Source: Leptospira tipperaryensis (lineage in GTDB: Bacteria; Spirochaetota; Leptospiria; Leptospirales; Leptospiraceae). From it: a DNA stretch of 64,000 bases. The translations under genes and the position numbers were made by a program. Shown here piece by piece: positions 55,454 through 63,717 of the stretch; position 1 is the stretch's first letter, and every line of letters begins with the position of its first letter. The notes beneath the pieces are model-generated. The model was given only the letters and a program-made list of their open reading frames with translations, had not been told where the DNA came from and did not search any database. The stretch spans positions 1,490,001 to 1,554,000 of the forward strand of contig NZ_CP015217.1 in NCBI RefSeq assembly GCF_001729245.1, given 5' to 3'.

Positions 55454-56503
55454 ATGACAACAGCATGGCATTCGGCTTTACTACCCTTTAAATCCACGAT
55501 TCAAGACGTAATTCGTAACCTTGACGATTCGGCCTTACAAATCGCGCTGATCATTTCGGAAGACGGTCTTCTTATCGGTACGATTACTGACGGAGATATT
55601 CGAAGAGGGTTGCTCCGAGGTTTGGATTTAAATTCTCCTATAGATTCTATCGTATTTCGAGAATCGTTAGTGGTCACTCCTCAGATGAGTAGAGACATGG
55701 TGATCCAGCTCATGCAGGCAAATAAAATTCATCAACTCCCGATCGTTGACGAGAGAAGAAAGGTAGTAGGACTTTATCTTTGGGATGAAATTTTAGCTCC
55801 TTCTCAAAGACCTAACACTTTTGTGATTATGGCCGGAGGTAAAGGAACTCGATTACTACCTCATACTGAAAATTGTCCTAAACCGCTTCTGCCAGTTGCC
55901 GGAAAACCAATGCTCGAACACATCATTCAAAGGGCCAAAGCGGAAGGCTTTCATAAGTTCTTAATCGCCATTCACTATCTAGGGCATATGATCGAAGAGT
56001 ATTTTGGGGATGGAAGCCGATTTGAAGTAGAAATTGAATATATCAAAGAAGAGGAAGCGCTCGGAACAGCGGGCGCCCTAAGTTTAATTAAGAATCCTCC
56101 TCTTGAACCGTTCATCGTGACGAATGGGGACGTGATGACTGATATCCACTATGGCGAGCTTCTTGATTTTCATATCAGACACGGTGCGACGGCCACGATG
56201 GCGGTCCGTTTACACGAGTGGCAACATCCTTTCGGAGTCGTGAGGACTAAGGGAGTGGATATCGTCGGCTTTGAGGAAAAACCCGTGTATAGAAGTCATG
56301 TAAACGCAGGAATTTATACTCTGAATCCAAGTGCTCTTTTATCTTTAGAAAATCGCACACATTGTGATATGCCGACTTTATTTGCACGACTTAGCCTCGA
56401 GGCGCATCGGACCATTGTTTATCCGATGCATGAACCATGGATGGACGTTGGTCGTCCTGATGATCTTGAAAAAATAAATTCAATAGAAACAGTTGATTTG
56501 TAA
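55454..56503 (+). CDS. ptmE: CBS-domain/nucleotidyltransferase fusion (PtmE-like guanylyltransferase)
   Basis: A 349-residue fusion. Residues 1-115 are a CBS pair (LIGTITDGDIRRGLLRGLDL, then HQLPIVDERRKVVGLYLWDE). Residues 120-349 are a sugar-1-phosphate nucleotidyltransferase with VIMAGGKGTRLLPHTENCPK and PLLPVAGKPMLEHII. This arrangement is that of Campylobacter PtmE, a GlcN-1-P guanylyltransferase, so the leg pathway here may run on GDP-linked sugars. The CBS segment resembles that in the dehydrogenase fusion at 38722. Confidence 0.85.
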   Translation: MTTAWHSALLPFKSTIQDVIRNLDDSALQIALIISEDGLLIGTITDGDIRRGLLRGLDLNSPIDSIVFRESLVVTPQMSRDMVIQLMQANKIHQLPIVDERRKVVGLYLWDEILAPSQRPNTFVIMAGGKGTRLLPHTENCPKPLLPVAGKPMLEHIIQRAKAEGFHKFLIAIHYLGHMIEEYFGDGSRFEVEIEYIKEEEALGTAGALSLIKNPPLEPFIVTNGDVMTDIHYGELLDFHIRHGATATMAVRLHEWQHPFGVVRTKGVDIVGFEEKPVYRSHVNAGIYTLNPSALLSLENRTHCDMPTLFARLSLEAHRTIVYPMHEPWMDVGRPDDLEKINSIETVDL

Positions 56504-56515
56504 GGAATAATATCG

Positions 56516-57673
56516 ATGGAAAAAAGAAATCTAATTAAGTTATATAACCTCCCGGAGAAAGTAATATTTTGTAAAAAATGTACCGTTTCCAATCAAAGGC
56601 CGAGAATCACCTTGGATGAAAATGGAGTCTGCTCCGCTTGTAACTTTGCGGAATTTAAGAGAACAAAGATCGATTGGAAACAGAGAGAAGAGGAACTCGT
56701 TGAACTTTGTAAAAAACATAAGAAGACAAACGGCGAATACGACGTAATCGTTCCCTGCAGCGGGGGTAAGGACGGCGGTTTTGTAGCGCATCAATTAAAG
56801 TATAAATACGGAATGAATCCGTTAACCGTTACTTGGGCGCCTCTTAAGGCGACAGAGATCGGAAGAAAGAACTTGGACAGTTTTATCGGATCCGGGTTTG
56901 ATAATATTCTTGGAACGCCTAACGGTAAAGTTACGAGAAAACTCACCAACTTAGCTTTCAAGTTTTTAGGAGATCCTTTTCAGCCTTTCATATACGGTCA
57001 GACTAATTTTCCGATGCATATGGCAATCAAACACAGCGTTTCTCTGATAATGTATGGAGAGAACGGCGAGGTGGAATACGGAGGTGATATGAAAAACGCC
57101 TTTCGACCGAATCGAGATATTCAAGATCACGATAAGCATTATTTTTCGGGCTTACCTCCGGAATTTTGGACCGATCACGGAGTTAGCGAACAGGATTTAA
57201 AACCATTTATGGCGCCGGCATATGAGGATATTCTTAAGAATAAGACCGAGATTCACTTTTTAGGTTATTATAAATTTTGGGATCCTCAGGAAAATTTCTA
57301 CTATTGCCAAGAAAATACCGGTTTTACTCCAAACTCGGAGAGATCGGAGGGTACTTATTCTAAATATGCAAGTCTGGACGATAGAATCGACGGATTTCAT
57401 TATTATCTTGGTTATATCAAATTTGGAATTGGAAGAACCACTTCGGATACCGCTCATGAAATTAGAGATCATAAAATTACACGAGAGGAAGGCGCGGCTC
57501 TTGTAAAACGTTATGATGGAGAATTTCCGCAGAAACACTATAAGGAATTTTTAGAATACTGTTCAATTACCGATGAAGAGTTTACCGCAGTAGTGGATAG
57601 CTGGAGATCCGATCATCTCTGGGAAAAGAAATCGGGCGAATGGGCCTTAAAATATAAGGTTTGGGAAAGTTAA
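56516..57673 (+). CDS. N-acetyl sugar amidotransferase (WbpG/PseA type)
   Basis: A 385-residue PP-loop ATP pyrophosphatase. The N-terminal FCKKCTVSNQRPRITLDENG, then VCSACNF, gives four Cys, probably a zinc site. The ATP-binding PP-loop is VPCSGGKDGGFVAHQLKYKY. LGTPNGKVTRKLTNLAFKFL and GENGEVEYGGDMKNAF are family-typical. With HisF- and HisH-like partners just downstream it would convert an N-acetyl group to acetamidino on a sugar, using ammonia from glutamine. This trio inside the leg set suggests an acetamidino form of legionaminic acid (inference). Confidence 0.88.
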   Translation: MEKRNLIKLYNLPEKVIFCKKCTVSNQRPRITLDENGVCSACNFAEFKRTKIDWKQREEELVELCKKHKKTNGEYDVIVPCSGGKDGGFVAHQLKYKYGMNPLTVTWAPLKATEIGRKNLDSFIGSGFDNILGTPNGKVTRKLTNLAFKFLGDPFQPFIYGQTNFPMHMAIKHSVSLIMYGENGEVEYGGDMKNAFRPNRDIQDHDKHYFSGLPPEFWTDHGVSEQDLKPFMAPAYEDILKNKTEIHFLGYYKFWDPQENFYYCQENTGFTPNSERSEGTYSKYASLDDRIDGFHYYLGYIKFGIGRTTSDTAHEIRDHKITREEGAALVKRYDGEFPQKHYKEFLEYCSITDEEFTAVVDSWRSDHLWEKKSGEWALKYKVWES

Positions 57674-57685
57674 CATCTTCTTAAT

Positions 57686-58456
57686 ATGCGAAAGATTCGA
57701 CTCATTGCAAGATTAGATATCAAAGGCACCAACTTAATCAAAGGTGTTCACCTCGAAGGTTTGCGCGTCATCGGTTCCCCTGCCGAATACGCACATAAAT
57801 ACTATCACCAAGGCGCAGATGAATTGATTTATATCGATTGTGTCGCTAGTCTTTATGGAAGAAATAACTTAAGCGAAATCGTCGAGGATTCTGCAAAAGA
57901 CATATTTGTTCCGCTTACGGTCGGCGGCGGAATTCGATCCGTAGAGGATGCGACACGATTGTTGAGAAGCGGGGCAGATAAGGTCGCGATCAATACAGCT
58001 GCCGTATCCAACCCAAACTTGATTTCTGAAATTTCAAGAAGGTTTGGAAGCCAATGTATGGTTTTATCCGTACAAGCAAAGCAAGTCGGCGAAAAAAAAT
58101 GGGAAGCTTATACGGATAATGGAAGAGAGCGAACGGGTTTAGACGTCATCGACTGGGTTCAAAAAGCTGTGGATCTCGGAGCCGGCGAAATTCTTTTAAC
58201 GTCTATCGATCGGGAGGGAACAAGAAAAGGTTTTGATACCGATTTGGTCCACTCCGTCACAAGAGTAGTATCGGTGCCGGTAATTGCGAGCGGCGGTATG
58301 GGAAAACCGGAAGATTTGGTAGACGTTGTCCGAGTCGGAGAAGCGGACGCAGTCGCAATGGCGGATATTCTACATTATAACCGATCTACTTTTGATGAAA
58401 TTCGCAAAGAAGCCGAATCAGCGGGTATCGAGGTGAGAAAATATGTCGTCCGCTAA
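57686..58456 (+). CDS. HisF-like cyclase subunit for sugar amidination
   Basis: A 256-residue TIM barrel, homologue of imidazole glycerol phosphate synthase HisF. Phosphate-site motifs are kept (PLTVGGGIRSVEDATRLLRS; ASGGMGKPEDLVDVVR). Catalytic Asp11 is present (RLDIKG), but the position equal to HisF Asp130 is Gln130 (VLSVQAKQ). The changed acid, plus the adjacent amidotransferase, points to delivery of ammonia to a sugar instead of histidine synthesis. Overlaps the HisH-like gene by 14 bases. Confidence 0.87.
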   Translation: MRKIRLIARLDIKGTNLIKGVHLEGLRVIGSPAEYAHKYYHQGADELIYIDCVASLYGRNNLSEIVEDSAKDIFVPLTVGGGIRSVEDATRLLRSGADKVAINTAAVSNPNLISEISRRFGSQCMVLSVQAKQVGEKKWEAYTDNGRERTGLDVIDWVQKAVDLGAGEILLTSIDREGTRKGFDTDLVHSVTRVVSVPVIASGGMGKPEDLVDVVRVGEADAVAMADILHYNRSTFDEIRKEAESAGIEVRKYVVR

Positions 58457-59090
58457 AGTATTGATCATTGATTACGGAGTCGGTAACTTACTTAGTGTTA
58501 GGCGAGGTTTTGAATACTGCGGTGCTGAAGTTGAAATTTCTTCCGATCCGGAAGCGATACTCAACGCACCACACGTTGTACTTCCGGGTGTTGGCGCGTT
58601 TGCAAATGCGATGGAAGCGTTGGCAAAAGGCTCTTTAGTTGAAGTAATCCAAACTATTGCAAAAAAAGGAACCCCTCTTTTAGCGATCTGCCTCGGGATG
58701 CAAATGTTGATGGATGAAAGTGAAGAATTTGGTATTACGGCAGGACTCGGATTAATTCCTGGTAGAGTTGTCCCCATTCCTTCCTTAACAATGGACGGTA
58801 GTAATCAAAAGATTCCTCATATCGGTTGGAGCGAATTGATACCATCCTCTTCGAAATCGAATTGGAAGAATACTATATTAGAAAATACGATTTTAGGTGA
58901 TTCGGTATATTTTGTTCATTCTTTTATGGCAAATCCGATCAACCCCGATCATCGAATCGCTGATTGTTTATACGGAGGTAATTCCATTTCCGCCGTGATT
59001 GGATACAATAACGTCATTGGTTGCCAGTTTCATCCTGAAAAGAGCGGGGAAGTCGGTTTAAATCTATTGAAACGGTTTCTACAATTTTGA
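58443..59090 (+). CDS. HisH-like glutamine amidotransferase subunit
   Basis: A 215-residue class I glutaminase, homologue of HisH. The catalytic triad is intact: Cys83 in LLAICLGMQMLMDES, His197 and Glu199 in CQFHPEKSG. IIDYGVGNLLSVRRGFEYCG and PGVGAFANAMEAL are typical. It would release ammonia from glutamine to the HisF-like partner and on to the PP-loop amidotransferase. The stop overlaps the TTG of the next gene. Confidence 0.88.
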   Translation: MSSAKVLIIDYGVGNLLSVRRGFEYCGAEVEISSDPEAILNAPHVVLPGVGAFANAMEALAKGSLVEVIQTIAKKGTPLLAICLGMQMLMDESEEFGITAGLGLIPGRVVPIPSLTMDGSNQKIPHIGWSELIPSSSKSNWKNTILENTILGDSVYFVHSFMANPINPDHRIADCLYGGNSISAVIGYNNVIGCQFHPEKSGEVGLNLLKRFLQF

Positions 59091-59785
59091 AACTTCTTGC
59101 TATCATTCCCGCGCGGGGAGGTTCAAAGCGCTTACCCGGAAAGAATGTTAGGATTTTAGGGAACAAACCATTAATTGTTTGGAGTATTGACGTAGCCAAA
59201 GTGGTGCCAGAAATCTGCGATACCTTAGTTTCAACTGACGATTCTAAAATCGCAGAGGTTGCAAAACAAAATGGTGCGTTAGTTCCTTGGCTTAGGCCTT
59301 CTCAACTGGCAACCGATACTTCGCTTTCAATCGACGTAGTTTTACATGCGCTTGATTGGTATGAAACCGAAAAAGGCAAAGTGGACGGCGTTATATTATT
59401 ACAACCAACTTCTCCATTTCGAAGCAAAGAATCGGTTGAAAAAGGAATATCTATTTTTCGAGAACATGGAATGCGTTCAACCGTTTTAGGAGTAGAGAAG
59501 GCCGATCCACATCCGATGTGGTGTTTTAAATTGGAAAACGGAATTTTGAAACCATTTTGTGAAGACGGAGGTTTACATTTAAGATCCCAGGATTTACCAT
59601 CCGCGTATTACGTAAATGGAAGCTTTTATCTGACTCCAACAAAAATCCTAAAAGAAAAACATACGTTTTATACCAATGAAATTCTACCATTGGTAGCGAA
59701 CTCGGAAGAGGAATCCTTCGATATCGACACCGAATCAGATTGGACATCTGCGGAAGACTTTTTAGAAAGGAAGAATAGTAGGTAA
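59087..59785 (+). CDS. legF: CMP-legionaminic acid synthetase
   Basis: A 232-residue cytidylyltransferase, TTG start overlapping hisH-like stop by TTGA. Signature LAIIPARGGSKRLPGKNVRI, then TLVSTDDSKIAEVAKQNGAL, ILLQPTSPFRSKESVEKGIS and SFDIDTESDWTSAEDFL. Its place at the end of the leg set identifies it as LegF (CMP transfer to legionaminic acid). NeuA for sialic acid is the sequence-based alternative. Confidence 0.88.
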   Translation: MKLLAIIPARGGSKRLPGKNVRILGNKPLIVWSIDVAKVVPEICDTLVSTDDSKIAEVAKQNGALVPWLRPSQLATDTSLSIDVVLHALDWYETEKGKVDGVILLQPTSPFRSKESVEKGISIFREHGMRSTVLGVEKADPHPMWCFKLENGILKPFCEDGGLHLRSQDLPSAYYVNGSFYLTPTKILKEKHTFYTNEILPLVANSEEESFDIDTESDWTSAEDFLERKNSR

Positions 59786-59793
59786 TTATAATA

Positions 59794-60975
59794 TTGTTTA
59801 TAAAAATAAAAAATAGAATTATAAATCTTTTAACGTTTTTTCTTTTTTCCAAGAAAGAATGGGGATTTCCAAGAAAAAGCGATCTTTTGTTTTATGATGC
59901 GTCCGGGTATGAGTTTTTTAAAAAATATATCGATTCCTATAACCCGGTGATTCTTTATACTCGAGGAGAAATTCTCAATATTCCCATTTTCCTTCTCTCT
60001 CTTTCGAAAGGATTTAATATACAAAATTATTTTAAAACTTATATATCCTTTGTTTGTCCAAAGCTGATTCTTACCTTTATAGACAACGATCCAAACTTCT
60101 ACGAATTAAAAGCGGCACATCCGGAAGTCGCGACGATGTTTGTGCAAAATGGGTTTCGCGGTGAGATCGGCGATATCTTCGGCTATCTATCTCCTAAAGA
60201 AAGTTATAACGTCGATTATATGCTTACCTTTGGCGAGGATATCGGAGCCAAATACAACGAGTATATAAAAGGAAAATCGGTTCCTATTGGTTCCTTTAAA
60301 AACAATCTGAATCCCGTAGGATCCTACTCAAATTTAATAAATCAAAGAAGTATTCTATTTATTTCTCAATACATTAGTCCGCCTTCAAAAAAAGATGAGC
60401 TTTTTTTTGTCGAGCCGGATGGATCTACATATTCTTGGGAGCAATTTTACGAAGCGGAATTTCTTCTTTTACCTGCTCTGAAAAAATTCTGCCAGAGTAG
60501 AAACAAATCGATTCAAGTATGCGGACGATCAAAGAAAAAGGATATTGACGAATCTAATTTTTATAATGGATTTTTCGATGGTTTGGAATGGTCGATGACA
60601 ACGCACAGTTCATCCATTTCAAGTTATGAGCTAATTGATTCGGCTGAACTGATCGTCTTTATTGATTCCACTTTGGGTTATGAGGCTTTAGCGAGAGGGA
60701 AGAAGGCCGCGGCGTTTCCGCTTCGATGTAAATCTTTAAGGAACGATTCCTATCGCTTTGGATGGCCCAGTAAATTTTCCGAATCCGGCCCTTATTGGGC
60801 CAATGAATGGAATGAGGATTTTTTTTTGAAAAAGCTCGGAGATCTGGACGATTTGACTTCGACCCAATGGAAAAGGGAACTTGAGTCAACGCGCTTTTCG
60901 AAGGTGATGGATTTCGATCCTGGAAATTCTAAATTTACAAGTGTTGTTAGAAATATTCTGCAAAAGTCCGAGTAA
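59794..60975 (+). CDS. putative O-antigen transferase (LA_1612/LIC-type family)
   Basis: A 393-residue protein, TTG start. It resembles a Leptospira surface-carbohydrate family with a capsule-transferase-like fold: TMFVQNGFRGEIGDIFGYLS (compare QHGG in the protein at 47515), YMLTFGEDIGAKYNEYIKGK, SVPIGSFKNN, ILFISQYISPP and the late LIVFIDSTLGYEALARGKKA. I recall this as an O-antigen biosynthesis family named from Leptospira; the exact family name is from memory. Probably a glycosyltransferase for the nonulosonic sugars around it. Confidence 0.7.
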   Translation: MFIKIKNRIINLLTFFLFSKKEWGFPRKSDLLFYDASGYEFFKKYIDSYNPVILYTRGEILNIPIFLLSLSKGFNIQNYFKTYISFVCPKLILTFIDNDPNFYELKAAHPEVATMFVQNGFRGEIGDIFGYLSPKESYNVDYMLTFGEDIGAKYNEYIKGKSVPIGSFKNNLNPVGSYSNLINQRSILFISQYISPPSKKDELFFVEPDGSTYSWEQFYEAEFLLLPALKKFCQSRNKSIQVCGRSKKKDIDESNFYNGFFDGLEWSMTTHSSSISSYELIDSAELIVFIDSTLGYEALARGKKAAAFPLRCKSLRNDSYRFGWPSKFSESGPYWANEWNEDFFLKKLGDLDDLTSTQWKRELESTRFSKVMDFDPGNSKFTSVVRNILQKSE

Positions 60976-61049
60976 TTAAACTGAGCAAGCCGCTTAGTAG
61001 ATAAAATATTAGAATATTATAAATTAAAATTCAAGTTTTGGATATATAA

Positions 61050-62051
61050 ATGGAAAAAAGCAAATCTATCCTGATCACAGGCGGTACTGGCTCTTTTGGT
61101 AAAGAATTTACAAAAAGAATTCTTACTCAATACCCCGAGGTGAATAGGCTCGTTATTTACTCAAGAGACGAACTGAAACAATACGAGATGTCGCAAGAAT
61201 TTCCGGAGAGTAAATATCCGCAGATTCGTTATTTTATCGGAGACGTTCGGGATCGAGATCGAATTTCCCGAGCTCTGGAAGGCATTGATACGGTAATTCA
61301 TGCAGCCGCTTTAAAACAAGTACCGGCTGCGGAATACAATCCTTTTGAAGCGATTAAAACGAACATTATCGGCGGACAAAATCTGATCGAAGCCTGCATA
61401 GATCGCGGAGTCAAGAAGGTAGTAGCACTTTCCACCGATAAGGCTGCGGCTCCGGTGAATCTTTACGGGGCGACAAAACTTGCTTCTGATAAATTATTTG
61501 TCGCAGCGAATAATTTCAAAGGTTCTCACGATATTAAGTTTTCGGTTGTGCGTTACGGAAACGTTATGGGGAGCAGGGGTTCTGTAATTCCGTTCTTCTT
61601 AAGCAGAAAAAAGGATGGAGTTCTTCCTATCACGGATGAAAGAATGACTCGCTTCAATATCACTCTAAAAGACGGAGTGGACCTGGTTCTATTTGCATTG
61701 GAGAATATGTGGGGAGGAGAAATCTACGTTCCTAAAATTCCGAGCTATAGAATCCTAGATGTCGCTGCGGCCGTTGCGCCAGAGTGTAAGACCGAAATTA
61801 TCGGGATTCGTCCGGGTGAAAAAATTCACGAAGAGATGATCACCGAAACGGATGCGCTCAGTACAATCGAATTTGATAAGTATTTCGTAATACTTCCTTC
61901 TTTTAAACCAACTTGGTCGATTGACGAATTTAAGAAGGTGTTTAAAGGTGACTACTGCAAACCTGGCTTTCGCTACAATAGCGGCGAAAATACGGAGTGG
62001 TTAAGTGTGGAAGAGCTAAAAGCCCTAATCAAAGACTTTGTATTGGTTTAA
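61050..62051 (+). CDS. pseB: UDP-GlcNAc 4,6-dehydratase (inverting), PseB
   Basis: A 333-residue SDR that starts pseudaminic acid synthesis by dehydrating UDP-GlcNAc with C5 inversion. Motifs: ITGGTGSFGKEFTKRILTQY, YSRDELKQYEMSQEFPESKY, FIGDVRDRDRISRALEGIDT, HAAALKQVPAAEYNPFEAIK and LSTDKAAAPVNLYGATKLAS, where Asp and Lys replace the usual acid pair. These define PseB/FlaA1. A separate pathway from legB, starting from UDP-linked sugar. Confidence 0.93.
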   Translation: MEKSKSILITGGTGSFGKEFTKRILTQYPEVNRLVIYSRDELKQYEMSQEFPESKYPQIRYFIGDVRDRDRISRALEGIDTVIHAAALKQVPAAEYNPFEAIKTNIIGGQNLIEACIDRGVKKVVALSTDKAAAPVNLYGATKLASDKLFVAANNFKGSHDIKFSVVRYGNVMGSRGSVIPFFLSRKKDGVLPITDERMTRFNITLKDGVDLVLFALENMWGGEIYVPKIPSYRILDVAAAVAPECKTEIIGIRPGEKIHEEMITETDALSTIEFDKYFVILPSFKPTWSIDEFKKVFKGDYCKPGFRYNSGENTEWLSVEELKALIKDFVLV

Positions 62052-62082
62052 ATATTCGACTTAAGTTTAACCGACAAAAAGT

Positions 62083-62772
62083 ATGAAGAAGCTTTGTATC
62101 ATCACCGCAAGGGGCGGATCCAAAAGAATTCCTAGAAAGAATATAAAAAACTTTTGTGGAAAACCGATTATAGCCTATCCGATCGAATTGGCTTTGGAAT
62201 CTAAACTCTTCGACGAAGTTATGGTTTCCACCGATGATCAAGAGATCGCGGACATTTCTAAGAAATATCTGGCGAAGATTCCCTTTTTTCGAAGCGAAAA
62301 AAATTCGAATGATACTGCCGGCACAGACGCGGTACTATTGGAAGTGATTCAGGAATATAGTAAGAGCGGAATTGATTTTGATTACGCTTGCTGTATTTAT
62401 CCGACGTCACCTTTATTGACTCGAAAACATCTGGAAGATGCGTGGGAATTATTGATAAAAAAAGACTTAGATACGGTTTTTTCAGTTATCCGATATGGAT
62501 CTCCTATTCAAAGAGCTTTGCGGTTTGATACCAGTGGTCTGATTTCCATGTTTCATCCGGAAAATTTAACAAAACGTTCGCAAGAACTTGAACCCGCGTT
62601 TCACGATGCCGGGCAATTTTATTTTTTCAATATAAATAGATTTTTGGAAAAAGGAAAACTCTGGACCGACCAAAGCTCCGCGATTCTTTTAAGCGAAATG
62701 GACGCGCAGGATATCGATACAGAGGAAGATTGGTCCATAGCGGAATTCAAATATAAGTTTAGAATTCGATAA
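62083..62772 (+). CDS. pseF: pseudaminic acid cytidylyltransferase
   Basis: A 229-residue CMP-sugar synthetase. Signature CIITARGGSKRIPRKNIKNF, GKPIIAYPIELAL, VMVSTDDQEIADISKKY and the PseF-typical CCIYPTSPLLTRKHLEDAWE. GQFYFFNINRFLEKGKLW and DAQDIDTEEDWSIAEFKY complete it. It activates pseudaminic acid with CMP. pseC, pseH, pseG and pseI are not in the window and are expected to the right. Confidence 0.92.
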   Translation: MKKLCIITARGGSKRIPRKNIKNFCGKPIIAYPIELALESKLFDEVMVSTDDQEIADISKKYLAKIPFFRSEKNSNDTAGTDAVLLEVIQEYSKSGIDFDYACCIYPTSPLLTRKHLEDAWELLIKKDLDTVFSVIRYGSPIQRALRFDTSGLISMFHPENLTKRSQELEPAFHDAGQFYFFNINRFLEKGKLWTDQSSAILLSEMDAQDIDTEEDWSIAEFKYKFRIR

Positions 62773-62841
62773 TATTCTTTCGTGTTCGTTTCCCACTGTT
62801 AAAGACCGATTCACTAATCAAACCAAGAAATAAAGTTAGAA

Positions 62842-63708
62842 ATGTCTCATAAAAAGGTTTTAATCGCCGGTTCCGAGGGACTGCTCGGATCGTCGCTCGT
62901 TCCGTTTCTGAAAGGTTTAGATTATGATGTTATTCGTCATAGTAGAAACGGAGAAACGGAAACGGTCGGTGATCTAGTAGAAAAAGAAGTGGTCTGGGGA
63001 ATTTTGGATCGGCATAAGCCCGACTTTATTATCAATTTAGCAGCCGCGACCAATGTGGACGAATGCGAGAAAAAACCAAATCTGGCTTATTTGCTGAATG
63101 TTAAGATTCTGGAAAATATTACTTCTTGGATAAAGGCAAACGAGAATTCCTCTTATTTGATTCATGTATCAACCGATCAAGTTTACGACGGGGTCGGTCC
63201 TCATCTCGAAGATAATGTCAAACTTACGAACTACTACGCATTTTCTAAATATACTGGCGAATTAGTCGCGAACACTGTGAATAGTGTTGTACTTAGGACG
63301 AACTTTTTCGGACACAGTAAGAATTCAAAAAGACGAAGTTTTAGCGACTGGATTATCGAATCCGTCGAAACGAATAAAGATATTACGGTTTTTGAAGATA
63401 TTTTCTTTAGTCCTCTGTCTCTGACCACGCTTACGCAAAAAATCCAAACTGTTCTATCTTCTCCGAAGCGGGGCATCTATAATTTGGGGGCGAGCAACGG
63501 AGTGAGCAAGGCTGATTTTGCTTATAAGGTCGTGGAAATATTAGGAAAGTCGAATTCTAAGATTAAAAAAGGTTCTATTTTTGATTTGAATCTTCGCGCC
63601 TATCGTCCCCGCGACATGAGGATGGATGTCTCAAAATTTGAAAAGACTTACAATCTTACTCTGCCGACTGTGGAAGAGGAAATTCAAACTCTTTTGCGGG
63701 GAGATTGA
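62842..63708 (+). CDS. RmlD-like sugar-nucleotide reductase
   Basis: A 288-residue extended SDR resembling dTDP-4-dehydrorhamnose reductase. Motifs: VLIAGSEGLLGSSLVPFLKG, IINLAAATNVDECEKKPNLA, LIHVSTDQVYDGVGPHLEDN and the catalytic YAFSKYTGELVA. GIYNLGASNGVSKADFAY is typical for the family. No rmlA, rmlB or rmlC gene is in the window, so the substrate is probably a different 4-keto sugar. It lies between pseF and a PIG-L deacetylase. Confidence 0.8.
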   Translation: MSHKKVLIAGSEGLLGSSLVPFLKGLDYDVIRHSRNGETETVGDLVEKEVVWGILDRHKPDFIINLAAATNVDECEKKPNLAYLLNVKILENITSWIKANENSSYLIHVSTDQVYDGVGPHLEDNVKLTNYYAFSKYTGELVANTVNSVVLRTNFFGHSKNSKRRSFSDWIIESVETNKDITVFEDIFFSPLSLTTLTQKIQTVLSSPKRGIYNLGASNGVSKADFAYKVVEILGKSNSKIKKGSIFDLNLRAYRPRDMRMDVSKFEKTYNLTLPTVEEEIQTLLRGD

Positions 63709-63717
63709 TCGAAACTT

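Noticed and set aside
57686..59090. Histidine biosynthesis hisF-hisH
   Set aside because: The pair sits between a sugar amidotransferase and legF, the HisF Asp130 is Gln, and no other his gene is near; a role in sugar amidination fits better.
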